From: an uncultured Roseburia sp.
GTDB lineage: Bacteria > Bacillota > Clostridia > Lachnospirales > Lachnospiraceae
Direction of reading: 5' to 3'
NCBI GenBank assembly: GCA_900548205.1
Contig: URJS01000055.1
Span: 1-16,522, forward strand
Length of the DNA: 16,522 bases
Shown in pieces: positions 7,290 to 15,089 of this stretch. The translations under genes were made by a program, and so were the position numbers. The stretch's first letter is position 1. Each line of letters opens with the position of its first letter. The notes beneath the pieces were generated by a model, which ran no database searches, had not been told where the DNA came from, and saw nothing but the letters and a program-made list of their open reading frames with translations.

Positions 7290-7929
7290 TATAGTTCTCC
7301 ACTTCCTCAATTCCCGCAAAAACTGCTTCTGCTCCCGCTGCAAGCAGCTCCTGCTCTGTTCCAAATCCATAGCTCACTCCGATACATGCAATGCCGAACG
7401 CCTTTGCTCCCGCTGCATCATATTTTGTATCTCCGATCAGGCACATCTGCTCTTTTCCGATCGCAAGATGCGCCATTCTGCGCTCAAGCTCCTCCAGCAC
7501 CTCCTGCTTTGTGCTGATGCTGCCGTCCAGCGTCGAGCCGACAACCTCATGAAAATATCGCAGCAAATCAAAATGCTTTAAAATGCGTCTGCACGCAGCC
7601 TCCGGCTTTGAGGAGGCAAGCGCCAGCACATAGCCCTTTTCCCAGAGAGAGCGGATCACCTTTTCCACTCCCTCATACAGACAGCACTCAAAAATCCCCT
7701 TCACGTCAAACCGCTCTCTGTACTTCTCGACCGCCTCCCATGCCTCCTGCCCTGTCATCCCGTATTTTTCCTGAAAGACAGGCTCCAAGGGCGGACCGAT
7801 AAAGCACAGCAACTTCTTTAAATCAGGCTCATCAACGCCATATGCCTTTAACGCATACTGCACGCATTTTGTAATGCCCTCCTCGGAATTGATGATCGTT
7901 CCGTCCAGATCAAATAAAATCGCTCTCAT
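7267..7929 (-). CDS. HAD superfamily (subfamily IA) phosphatase, 5'-nucleotidase/phosphoglycolate phosphatase-like
   Basis: The 220-residue protein has the complete HAD motif set: FDLDGT with nucleophile Asp7 and general acid Asp9, SSK with Ser106/Ser107, Lys141, and GDTKYDAAGA with Asp167 and Asp171. The cap insert between residues 15 and 85 places it in subfamily IA; the CFIGPPLEPVF segment near residue 42 is typical of the 5'-nucleotidase-like branch rather than beta-phosphoglucomutases. It should hydrolyse small phosphomonoesters in the cytoplasm. Its ATG overlaps the parC stop by 4 bases (ATGA), so it is translationally coupled to the topoisomerase gene, although no functional link is known. 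The exact substrate cannot be read from sequence. Confidence 0.92.
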   Translation of the reverse strand: MRAILFDLDGTIINSEEGITKCVQYALKAYGVDEPDLKKLLCFIGPPLEPVFQEKYGMTGQEAWEAVEKYRERFDVKGIFECCLYEGVEKVIRSLWEKGYVLALASSKPEAACRRILKHFDLLRYFHEVVGSTLDGSISTKQEVLEELERRMAHLAIGKEQMCLIGDTKYDAAGAKAFGIACIGVSYGFGTEQELLAAGAEAVFAGIEEVENYIEKNRCV

Positions 7930-10166
7930 GACCGCTTCGTTCCTTTCGTATCACGATTTCCGATGTGCAGACGATTTAAGGCACATTCCTTGCCCTTCAC
8001 CTCTGCGCTGACAGTCTCGCCCTCCTTCAGCAGATAGATCGCCGCAAGAGCGTCTCCCGTACCAAGACGCATTCCCCGCACACCGGCTGCCCCCTTCTTC
8101 TTCTCCGGTATGGAAGCCGCCTCAATGCGCAGGAAAAAGTCCTTCTCCGACTGCATCACAATCGTCTCATTTCCCTCCATACAGCCGACAAAGAGCAGTT
8201 CATCGCCCTCATTGAGCTTTGTCGCCGCCGTTGTGCGCTTTGCCACGTCAAACTCACTGCCGTCCACAACCTTAAGCATGGACGCCTTCGTGCCGAAGAT
8301 CACCTTTGAGGAACAAAGAGCCCCAAGATTCCGAATAAAGATAAAGTTTTCCTCGCTGCTGTTATAATTGCTCAGATTATCGATCGGCGTTCCCTTATCG
8401 CGAAACTTTCCAAACGGGATGTCGAGCACCTTTAGCAAATGCATCTGACCCGTATTTGTAAAAATACATATCTTATCCGTATTCTTACAGGTGATCACAT
8501 AACGGTTCTCTGCATCTGCCGCCTCCTTATTTCTCTCATAGACCGCCACATCAATTGTCTTGGCATATCCGAATCGATCCATCAAAAAGACCACGTCCGT
8601 CTCCTCGATCTTCTTCTCCTCCAGCACGACCTCTTTGAGATTGTCGATCACCGTCCGACGCGGCGCGCCATACTCCTTTTTGTACCCTTCCAGCTCCCGG
8701 ATGATCACCTTCGCCATAACAGCGCGGCTGTTTAAAATCTCCTCATACCTCGCGATATTGGCAAGCGTCTTTTCATGCTCCTTCATCAGCGCCTCGATCT
8801 CAAGACCGATCAGCTTATACAGGCGCATTTCCAAAATTGCATCTGCCTGACGCTCTGTAAAACGAAGCTGCGCGGCTTCCTTTTTTGACTCGGCAGACTT
8901 AAAGCGGATGCCCTCCGTGATCCCTGCCGTCAGACATGCCCTTGCCTCCTTCACATTCGTACTTCCGCGCAAAATCTCGATGATCAGATCGATCACATCG
9001 CACGCACGGATAAGTCCCTCCTGGATCTCCCGGCGCTCAAGCTCCTTTGCCAGCAGCGTTTGATATTTGCGTGTCGCCAGCTCATATTGAAAATCCACAT
9101 GGTGACGGATGATCGGCACAATTCCCATTGTCTCCGGTCTTCCGTCTGCCACGGCGAGCATATTCACACCAAAGGTGTCCTCAAGCTTTGTTTTTTTATA
9201 AAGGAGGTTCTTCAGATTCTCGGCGTCTGCACCGCGCCGCATCTCGATGACAATGCGGATGCCCTCCTTTGACGACTGGTTCGTAATATCTACAATATCA
9301 CTCGTCTTTTTCGTCTCCACCAAGCTGTAGACGTCATTTAAAAATTTACCGATATTCGCCCCGATCATCGTATACGGAATCTCCGTGATCACAAGACGGT
9401 CCTTGCCGCCCTTACCGTGCTCGATTTCCACCTTGCCGCGGAGCTTGATCTTACCCATGCCGGTAGCATAAATGGCAAGCAGATCATCCTGATTTGCCAC
9501 GATGCCTCCCGTCGGAAAATCAGGACCCGGAATATACTGCATCATCTGCTCCGTGTTAATGTCAGGATTCTTCATGTAAGCGATGACGCCGTCAATCACC
9601 TCCGTGAAATTATGCGGCGGAATACTCGTCGTCATCCCGACTGCAATCCCCTCCGCCCCGTTTAGCAGAAGATTCGGCACTTTTACGGGAAGTACCAAAG
9701 GCTCTTTCTCCGTCTCGTCGAAATTCGGCACAAAATCGACGACGTCCTTATCCAGATCGGCGAGATATGCCTCCTGCGTAATTTTCTTTAACCGTGCCTC
9801 GGTATATCGCATCGCCGCCGCGCCGTCGCCCTCGATCGATCCGAAATTACCGTGTCCGTCCACGAGCGGCAGTCCCATCTTAAACTCCTGCGCCATGACA
9901 ACAAGCGCCCCGTAGATCGAGCTGTCGCCATGCGGATGATACTTACCCATCGTATCGCCGACAATACGCGCGCTCTTACGGTACGGCTTATCATAACGAA
10001 TCCCAAGCTCATACATATCGTAAAGCGTACGTCTTTGCACCGGCTTTAGCCCGTCCCTCACATCCGGCAGCGCGCGCGCCACGATCACGCTCATTGCATA
10101 GTCGATATAAGATTTCTGCATTAACTCAGAATATTCCGTCCGAATAATCTGTTCTTCCTCTCTCAT
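7926..10166 (-). CDS. parC: Type IIA topoisomerase subunit A (ParC-like)
   Basis: This 746-residue protein is a full-length GyrA/ParC-family subunit. The active-site tyrosine is Tyr121 in AAMRYTEARL, and the quinolone region reads YHPHGDSSIYGALV (residues 76-89). The breakage-reunion domain covers about residues 1-490 and the C-terminal beta-pinwheel about 505-740. The first blade (DRFGYAKTIDVAVYERNKE, near residue 529) lacks the QRRGGKG GyrA-box that gives gyrase its wrapping and supercoiling ability, so I call it topoisomerase IV-like (decatenating) rather than gyrase. The usual gyrBA partners (dnaA, dnaN, recF) are absent here, which agrees. It follows parE by 39 bases with an AAGGGAG site and overlaps the HAD gene by 4 bases. 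Gly86 stands where an acidic residue is usual. Confidence 0.92.
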   Translation of the reverse strand: MREEEQIIRTEYSELMQKSYIDYAMSVIVARALPDVRDGLKPVQRRTLYDMYELGIRYDKPYRKSARIVGDTMGKYHPHGDSSIYGALVVMAQEFKMGLPLVDGHGNFGSIEGDGAAAMRYTEARLKKITQEAYLADLDKDVVDFVPNFDETEKEPLVLPVKVPNLLLNGAEGIAVGMTTSIPPHNFTEVIDGVIAYMKNPDINTEQMMQYIPGPDFPTGGIVANQDDLLAIYATGMGKIKLRGKVEIEHGKGGKDRLVITEIPYTMIGANIGKFLNDVYSLVETKKTSDIVDITNQSSKEGIRIVIEMRRGADAENLKNLLYKKTKLEDTFGVNMLAVADGRPETMGIVPIIRHHVDFQYELATRKYQTLLAKELERREIQEGLIRACDVIDLIIEILRGSTNVKEARACLTAGITEGIRFKSAESKKEAAQLRFTERQADAILEMRLYKLIGLEIEALMKEHEKTLANIARYEEILNSRAVMAKVIIRELEGYKKEYGAPRRTVIDNLKEVVLEEKKIEETDVVFLMDRFGYAKTIDVAVYERNKEAADAENRYVITCKNTDKICIFTNTGQMHLLKVLDIPFGKFRDKGTPIDNLSNYNSSEENFIFIRNLGALCSSKVIFGTKASMLKVVDGSEFDVAKRTTAATKLNEGDELLFVGCMEGNETIVMQSEKDFFLRIEAASIPEKKKGAAGVRGMRLGTGDALAAIYLLKEGETVSAEVKGKECALNRLHIGNRDTKGTKRS

Positions 10167-10205
10167 ACTTCTGCTCCCTTTCTATCTCTCCGCACCAGAC
10201 TGCCG

Positions 10206-12128
10206 CTATATATCAAGCTGCGCGTCTGTCGCATGCTCATAGATAAATGTTTTTCTCGGAGGCACGTCGTTGCCCATCAAAAGCTCAGTAATATCAGACG
10301 CCATACGGCCGTCCTCGATCTCAATCCTCTTTAGCATACGCCGTTTCGGGTCGAGTGTTGTCTCCCAAAGCTGCTCTGCATCCATCTCTCCAAGACCCTT
10401 ATAGCGCTGCAGTGTAAAGCTTCCTTTGTGTGTGCGCCGATAGCGCTCCAGCGCCGCATCATCATAGAGATACTCCTCCTCACCCCTTCCCGGAATCGCC
10501 TTATAAAGAGGCGGCATTGCAACATAGACATGCCCCTCATAAATAAGCTCCGGCATAAAGCGGTAAAACAGTGTCAAAAGCAGCGTGGAAATATGCGCGC
10601 CGTCGACATCGGCATCTGCCATAATGATGATCTTGTCATAGCGAAGCTTCGTAATATCAAAATCATTGCCGTACCCCTCCGAAAATCCGCAGCCGAATGC
10701 ATTGATCATCGTCTTGATCTCGGCATTGGCAAGGACTTTGTCGATACTCGCCTTCTCTACATTCAAAATCTTTCCGCGAATCGGGAGGATCGCCTGAAAG
10801 CTTCTGTCTCTCGCCGTCTTGGCTGAGCCGCCCGCTGAATCTCCCTCCACGATAAAAATCTCACAGACGGAAGCATCCCTGCTCTCACAATTTGCCAGCT
10901 TACCGTTGGAATCAAAGGAAAACTTCTGCTTTGTCAAAAGATTTGTCTTTGCCCGCTCCTCCGACTTGCGGATTTTCGCCGCCTTCTCGGCACAGGAGAT
11001 GACTGTTTTTAACGTATCGAGATTTTTATCGAAATAAAGCTGTATCTCATCTCCCGTGACCTTCGCCGTCACACGCGAGGCATCCTGATTGTCAAGCTTC
11101 GTCTTTGTCTGTCCCTCGAACCTCGGATCCGGATGCTTGATCGAAACGACAGCCGTCAGCCCATTTCTTACGTCAGCTCCCGTAAAATTCGCGTCCTTTT
11201 CCTTTAGGATGCCAAGCTCTCTGGCATAGGAATTGATCACGGTCGTAAACACCGTCTTAAAACCTGTGATATGCGTACCGCCCTCCGCATTAAAAATATT
11301 GTTGCAAAATCCAAGGATATTCTCATGAAACTCGTTGGTATACTGAAATGCCGCCTCCACTGTAATGCCCTCTGCTTCTCCCTTAAAATAGATGACATCG
11401 TGAAGAACCTCGCTGTTCTTATTAATATCCTTGACAAATCCCTGAATCCCCTCATTTTCATGGTAGACGATCTGCTCCGGTTGCTCGCCCCTGCGATCCT
11501 CATAAATAATCGTAAGCGCGGGATTTAAGTAAGCCGTCTCGTGCAGACGACTCTTGACTTCATCCTCCTTAAATCTTGTCTTTTCAAAAATCTCGGGATC
11601 AGGCAGAAAGTTGACCTTCGTTCCCGTCTTTTTCGTCCTTCCAAGCTTCGGCAGCAAGCCGTTTTCCAGCTCCACGACAGGAACGCCTCGCTCATAGCGG
11701 TCATGATGCACATACCCCTCGCGGCTGATCTCCACATCCAGATACGTCGAGAGCGCATTAACGACAGAGGAACCCACTCCGTGCAGACCTCCGCTCGTCT
11801 TGTATGCGGAATCATCGAATTTCCCGCCCGCATGGAGCGTCGTGTAGACAATCCGCGCCGCGGAAACGCCCTTCGCGTGCATCCCGATCGGAACGCCCCG
11901 CCCGTTATCCTCCACGGTACAGGAACCGTCTGCCTCCAGCGTCACATAGATCGTATCGCAAGCCCCTGCCAAATGCTCGTCCACCGCATTATCTACAATC
12001 TCATAGATCAAATGATTCAGCCCCTTCCTCGACACGCTTCCGATATACATACCGGGTCTTTTCCTGACGGCTTCCAATCCCTCCAATACGGAAATACTGC
12101 TCTCGTCGTAAGCTGCTGTCTTTGCCAT
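10206..12128 (-). CDS. parE: Type IIA topoisomerase subunit B (ParE-like)
   Basis: The 640-residue protein is the ATPase partner of the downstream subunit A. The GHKL ATP site is complete: EIVDNAVDEH with Glu43 and Asn47, DNGRGVP at residues 74-80, and SGGLHGVGSS near residues 112-121; QTKTKL supplies the transducer lysine. The TOPRIM metal residues are EGDSAGG (about 425-431) and DADVDGAH (about 503-510), followed by YKGLGEMD near the C-terminus. Length fits Gram-positive ParE or short GyrB, and the B subunit alone does not separate the two; the missing GyrA-box in its partner decides for topoisomerase IV. GAGG lies 9 bases before the ATG, and a promoter is visible about 45 bases upstream. 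It heads a unit of five genes. Confidence 0.93.
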   Translation of the reverse strand: MAKTAAYDESSISVLEGLEAVRKRPGMYIGSVSRKGLNHLIYEIVDNAVDEHLAGACDTIYVTLEADGSCTVEDNGRGVPIGMHAKGVSAARIVYTTLHAGGKFDDSAYKTSGGLHGVGSSVVNALSTYLDVEISREGYVHHDRYERGVPVVELENGLLPKLGRTKKTGTKVNFLPDPEIFEKTRFKEDEVKSRLHETAYLNPALTIIYEDRRGEQPEQIVYHENEGIQGFVKDINKNSEVLHDVIYFKGEAEGITVEAAFQYTNEFHENILGFCNNIFNAEGGTHITGFKTVFTTVINSYARELGILKEKDANFTGADVRNGLTAVVSIKHPDPRFEGQTKTKLDNQDASRVTAKVTGDEIQLYFDKNLDTLKTVISCAEKAAKIRKSEERAKTNLLTKQKFSFDSNGKLANCESRDASVCEIFIVEGDSAGGSAKTARDRSFQAILPIRGKILNVEKASIDKVLANAEIKTMINAFGCGFSEGYGNDFDITKLRYDKIIIMADADVDGAHISTLLLTLFYRFMPELIYEGHVYVAMPPLYKAIPGRGEEEYLYDDAALERYRRTHKGSFTLQRYKGLGEMDAEQLWETTLDPKRRMLKRIEIEDGRMASDITELLMGNDVPPRKTFIYEHATDAQLDI

Positions 12129-12170
12129 TTCTTAAAACCTCGTCTTTCTGCTCAAAATGCGTCTTTTGCT

Positions 12171-12206
12171 ACTATACCATACTTTTCCACTGATATGCAA
12201 GCAATT
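12171..12206 (-). promoter_or_regulatory. Probable promoter of the parE-parC unit
   Basis: On the minus strand two overlapping sets fit: TTGCTT and TATGGT with a 17-base spacer, or TTGCAT (12200-12195) and TATAGT (12176-12171) with 18. The second -10 is the better match to consensus. The interval 12129-12406 has no gene; besides this promoter it holds the terminator at 12340-12378, a perfect 12-base palindrome at 12317-12328 and a possible decayed repeat copy near 12271-12290. Confidence 0.6.
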
Positions 12207-12270
12207 TAGAACATATGTTTTGCCATGAGACACTCCTCCCGTAGCCGACTGCGTCTGCAGCATCTGTCGA

Positions 12271-12290
12271 TCCGCCGCAACGCGATCCCT
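12271..12290 (+). repeat. Possible decayed copy of the intergenic repeat head
   Basis: Seventeen of 20 bases match the head of copy B (5479-5498), including TCCGCCGCA and GCGATCCC in register and the same orientation. Similarity then fades, and the palindromic tail is not recognisable. It could be chance in a GC-rich stretch. Confidence 0.35.
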
Positions 12291-12339
12291 ACCGTCCGTT
12301 TTATCCGATCTGAAACAGGAAATTTCCTAATTTAAAACG

Positions 12340-12378
12340 AAAAAATACGCGGAAGCGAATTTTCCTGCACTTCCACGC
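12340..12378 (-). terminator. Rho-independent terminator after the PucR/CdaR-type regulator gene
   Basis: On the minus strand GCGTGGAAGT pairs with GCTTCCGCGT (10 pairs, three of them G-T) around a 12-base loop, followed by ATTTTTT. It starts 29 bases past the stop codon at 12407. Confidence 0.75.
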
Positions 12379-12406
12379 ACATCTCCTGTCTCTCCCGGCA
12401 AATACG

Positions 12407-13489
12407 CTATTGCCGCTCCTCTACATACTGCATATGCGAAATTACCATCATAGCAATTTTAAAAGTCATCGCATCGTCAAATCTGCGAATATCAAGCCCG
12501 ATAATCTTCTGTAAACGTTCCAGACGGTATACCAGTGTATTCCTGTGTACATAAAGCTGCCGCGCCGTCTCCGAGATATTCAGATTATTTTCAAAAAATT
12601 TCTGAATCGTCGTTGTCGTCTCCTCCTGAAATACATCCGGTATCTCATCCCCGAATACCTCATGGATAAACATCTCACACAGCGACATCGGAAGCTGATA
12701 GATCAAACGCCCAATGCCAAGATAGCGGTAAGCGACCGTCTCCTTCTCCGCGTAGAAAATCCTGCCGACCTCAAGCGCCATCTTTGCCTCCTGATAAGAC
12801 CTTGCAATATCCTGTAGATTCGTCACGCGGTTTCCATATCCCACGCGTGCGCGCACCATCGCCTCTGTATGCATGTTATCCACGATCATGGCCGCCAGCG
12901 CATCAAGCTTTTCATCATCCTGCAGCTCCTCCGTGTCCTTGATCAGTATGATGCTCTGCTCGTCCACCTCTGTGACAAAATCCTTCGCCCTTGTCATAAA
13001 AAGGTTCTTTACCAGCTCCATCGCGGCAGAATCCTTGCTGTTTTCCAGATCGATGACAAATACCACGCGCTCTGTCTGCTCGATATGAAGCTTCTTCGCT
13101 TTGTTATACATATCTACCACAAGCATATTTCCGAGAAGAATATTCTGCATAAAATTATTGCGGTCAAACTGCTCCATATACGCCGACACCAGATTGCGGA
13201 TCTGGCACACCGCCAAGCGTCCCACCATATATGCATCCTCCGCAGGGGAGCGCGTCAAAAGAACATATTCCAACTCTCCGTCTACCATCACCTTAAAAAA
13301 ATGACAACCGGAAAGCATCTGACTCTCCGCCATAGAGTCGGCAAAAGAAACAACCGCAGCCTCCATATCCTGATCCGGCTGAAACGTCGCGGCTATCTGC
13401 TTTCCCTTTTCCGTGTAAACTGCCAGATCCATTTTGGAAATTTCCTGTATTTCTTCTAACGCTACCTGAATCCTGTGATTTGAAATCAT
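12407..13489 (-). CDS. PucR/CdaR-type helix-turn-helix transcriptional regulator
   Basis: The 360-residue protein ends in a clear PucR-type HTH (residues 304-350): NISETARQLYVHRNTLVYRL followed by LERLQKIIGLDIRRFDD. The centre (about 140-245) has the divergent GGDEF-like fold seen in CdaR relatives, including RARVGYGNRVTNLQDIARSY. Residues 1-105 look like a small-molecule sensor; the CdaR sugar-diacid sensor sequence is not obvious, so the ligand is open. It lies directly downstream of the MsmK-type ATPase gene behind a strong terminator with only 34 bases between, so it may depend on readthrough. That placement suggests control of carbohydrate uptake, as an inference. The ATG is preceded by AAAGG 8 bases away and AGGAG unusually close. 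It has its own terminator downstream. Confidence 0.88.
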   Translation of the reverse strand: MISNHRIQVALEEIQEISKMDLAVYTEKGKQIAATFQPDQDMEAAVVSFADSMAESQMLSGCHFFKVMVDGELEYVLLTRSPAEDAYMVGRLAVCQIRNLVSAYMEQFDRNNFMQNILLGNMLVVDMYNKAKKLHIEQTERVVFVIDLENSKDSAAMELVKNLFMTRAKDFVTEVDEQSIILIKDTEELQDDEKLDALAAMIVDNMHTEAMVRARVGYGNRVTNLQDIARSYQEAKMALEVGRIFYAEKETVAYRYLGIGRLIYQLPMSLCEMFIHEVFGDEIPDVFQEETTTTIQKFFENNLNISETARQLYVHRNTLVYRLERLQKIIGLDIRRFDDAMTFKIAMMVISHMQYVEERQ

Positions 13490-13523
13490 TTCTCCTACCT
13501 TTCTATCCCTGCGTCACACGCAT

Positions 13524-13553
13524 AAAAACTGGGTACAGCCGCACCCAGTTTTT
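13524..13553 (-). terminator. Perfect-stem terminator between the ABC ATPase and the regulator gene
   Basis: AAAAACTGGGT (13524-13534) pairs perfectly over 11 bp with ACCCAGTTTTT (13543-13553) around an 8-base loop. T runs occur on both strands, so it could work in both directions, but only minus-strand genes flank it. It ends the msmK message 27 bases after the stop codon. Confidence 0.9.
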
Positions 13554-13580
13554 GTCTATACCTGTTTTTATTTTACTGAA

Positions 13581-14693
13581 TTAATTTGTGATTGTCAATT
13601 CAGTTTCTTTGTCAAATACATGAATCTTTTCCGGATCCATTGCGAGCTTGATATGATCTCCCATGCGTGCAGTCGTTCTTGAGTCAACCTTTGCAGTCAT
13701 TGCGCCGCCCGCTACGTTAAAGTATAACAAAACCTCTGATCCTAAAAGCTCATATCCGGTCACCTCTGTCTCAAAGGAAGCATCCTTGTGTGCCTCGATC
13801 TCGATCTGGGAATCGCCGATATCCTCCGGTCTGATACCCATTACAACCGTCTTTCCGTTGTAGCCGCCGTCTGCCAGCTTCTTAGCTTTTGCAGGAGGCA
13901 GTGTGATCGTTGTATTCTCAAAGGTAAGCGTTACCTTCTCTCCCTCTACCTTACATGCTGCATCCACAAAGTTCATCTGCGGAGAGCCGATAAATCCGGC
14001 AACAAATAAATTATTTGGTTCATTGTACAGCTTCTGCGGAGAATCTACCTGCATGATCACGCCGTCCTTTAATACGACGATTCTTGTACCTAATGTCATA
14101 GCCTCCGTCTGATCATGTGTAACGTAGATGATCGTTGCTTTCAGTCTGTTATGCAGGGAAGCGATCTCGGAACGCATCTGCACACGCAGCTTTGCATCCA
14201 GGTTGGATAACGGCTCATCCATCAGGAATACCTTCGGATTACGGACGATCGCACGTCCCATCGCAACACGCTGTCTCTGACCTCCGGAAAGAGCCTTCGG
14301 CTTACGATCCAAAAGCTTCTCAAGGTCAAGGATTTTCGCAGCCTCCTCTACCTTTTTCTTGATCTCGTCCTTTGGAACCTTTCTTAATTTCAGACCAAAC
14401 GCCATATTGTCAAATACGGTCATATGCGGATAAAGCGCGTAGTTCTGGAATACCATCGCAATATCCCTGTCCTTCGGCTCAACATCATTCATCAGCTTGC
14501 CGTCGATATAAAACTCACCGGAAGAAATCTCCTCCAAGCCTGCGATCATACGAAGCGTCGTAGACTTACCGCATCCTGACGGTCCTACGAAAATAATAAA
14601 TTCCTGATCCTCCACCTCAAGGTTGAAATTCTTAACTGCCTCAAAGCCGTTTGGATAAACCTTGCAGATATCTTTCATTGATAAGCTTGCCAT
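13581..14693 (-). CDS. msmK: Sugar ABC transporter ATP-binding protein (MsmK/UgpC/MalK type)
   Basis: The 370-residue protein has every ABC ATPase motif: Walker A GPSGCGKST (37-45), Q-loop Gln83 in MVFQNYALYPHM, signature LSGGQRQR (135-142), Walker B VFLMDEPLSNLDAKLR with Glu160, and the H-loop His193. The C-terminal 130 residues form the OB/TOBE domain of the MalK group (GIRPEDI near residue 295). These ATPases sit on the inner face of the membrane and power carbohydrate importers. No permease or binding-protein gene accompanies it, which fits the known habit of MsmK-type subunits serving several importers. An AGGAGG site lies 11 bases before the ATG, in a long leader with a hairpin. A strong terminator and then a PucR/CdaR-type regulator gene follow. 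Confidence 0.95.
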   Translation of the reverse strand: MASLSMKDICKVYPNGFEAVKNFNLEVEDQEFIIFVGPSGCGKSTTLRMIAGLEEISSGEFYIDGKLMNDVEPKDRDIAMVFQNYALYPHMTVFDNMAFGLKLRKVPKDEIKKKVEEAAKILDLEKLLDRKPKALSGGQRQRVAMGRAIVRNPKVFLMDEPLSNLDAKLRVQMRSEIASLHNRLKATIIYVTHDQTEAMTLGTRIVVLKDGVIMQVDSPQKLYNEPNNLFVAGFIGSPQMNFVDAACKVEGEKVTLTFENTTITLPPAKAKKLADGGYNGKTVVMGIRPEDIGDSQIEIEAHKDASFETEVTGYELLGSEVLLYFNVAGGAMTAKVDSRTTARMGDHIKLAMDPEKIHVFDKETELTITN

Positions 14694-15005
14694 TGGTGTA
14701 TGTACCTCCTAAAAAATCCTTACGTTTTTGTTATATTTACTATACAAAAAAAATTAAAAAAACACCATAGACCGGCTACACAAAGAAATTCCGCAATTCT
14801 TGTACAATCTCACAGTCATTGAGATTGTTTCCAAAAGCGTTCGTCAAAGTGACAGTTTTTGTCAAAAAAGGGAAGCAGGTTGACGAAAAACCCGGGCTGC
14901 GCCTCTGCGATCTCCCATAGGCCGCTTATGCATTCCCGCCGTCAATCTCCCTCTGCTTTCGCTGCAATAAGCCGCTGATTTATTTTTATCACATGAAAAT
15001 CTAAC
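14694..15005 (-). promoter_or_regulatory. Non-coding interval and leader upstream of the ABC ATPase gene
   Basis: No gene is seen between the ABC ATPase start and the flagellin terminator. On the minus strand the best -10 is TATAGT (14744-14739) just after runs of 7 and 8 T separated by AA; the matching -35 is poor. Upstream lie a perfect 9-bp inverted repeat, ACAATCTCA/TGAGATTGT (14804-14828), and TGACA-GTTTT-TGTCA (14850-14864). Bases 14880-14970 are noticeably GC-richer and show nothing I recognise. Confidence 0.5.
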
Positions 15006-15055
15006 GGCAAAAAGAGGATTCCAAACGTGCGCATGCACATTTGGAAATCCTCTTT
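15006..15055 (-). terminator. Rho-independent terminator of the flagellin gene
   Basis: On the minus strand AAAGAGGATTTCCAAA pairs with TTTGGAATCCTCTTT (arms 15055-15040 and 15025-15011, one bulged base), capped by an inner GTGC/GCAC stem, and followed by TTTTTGCC. It lies 35 bases past the flagellin stop. Confidence 0.92.
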
Positions 15056-15089
15056 GATACCGACCGTTTTTCACAGTCATTTTAATAAA

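Noticed and set aside
7290..7370. ATG start at 7370 for the CPBP protein
   Set aside because: It would overlap the HAD gene by 104 bases and has no ribosome site; the TTG at 7289 has GGAG at good spacing.
6666..7517. Plus-strand ORF of 283 codons
   Set aside because: It lies antisense to the CPBP and HAD genes and shows no motif or ribosome site.
11541..12209. Plus-strand ORF of 222 codons
   Set aside because: It is the shadow of parE, whose motifs are complete on the other strand; the translation is rich in Arg, His and Cys with no domain.
12317..12328. Perfect palindrome AGGAAATTTCCT as an operator
   Set aside because: A single 12-base AT-rich palindrome can occur by chance, it has no second copy in the window, and it lies far upstream of the parE promoter.
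14859..14864. Perfect TTGACA on the minus strand as a promoter for the ABC ATPase gene
   Set aside because: No acceptable -10 occurs 16-18 bases downstream; the hexamer is part of a palindrome.
14862..15080. Minus-strand ORF of 72 codons after flagellin
   Set aside because: It crosses the flagellin terminator hairpin, has no ribosome site and no recognisable protein features.
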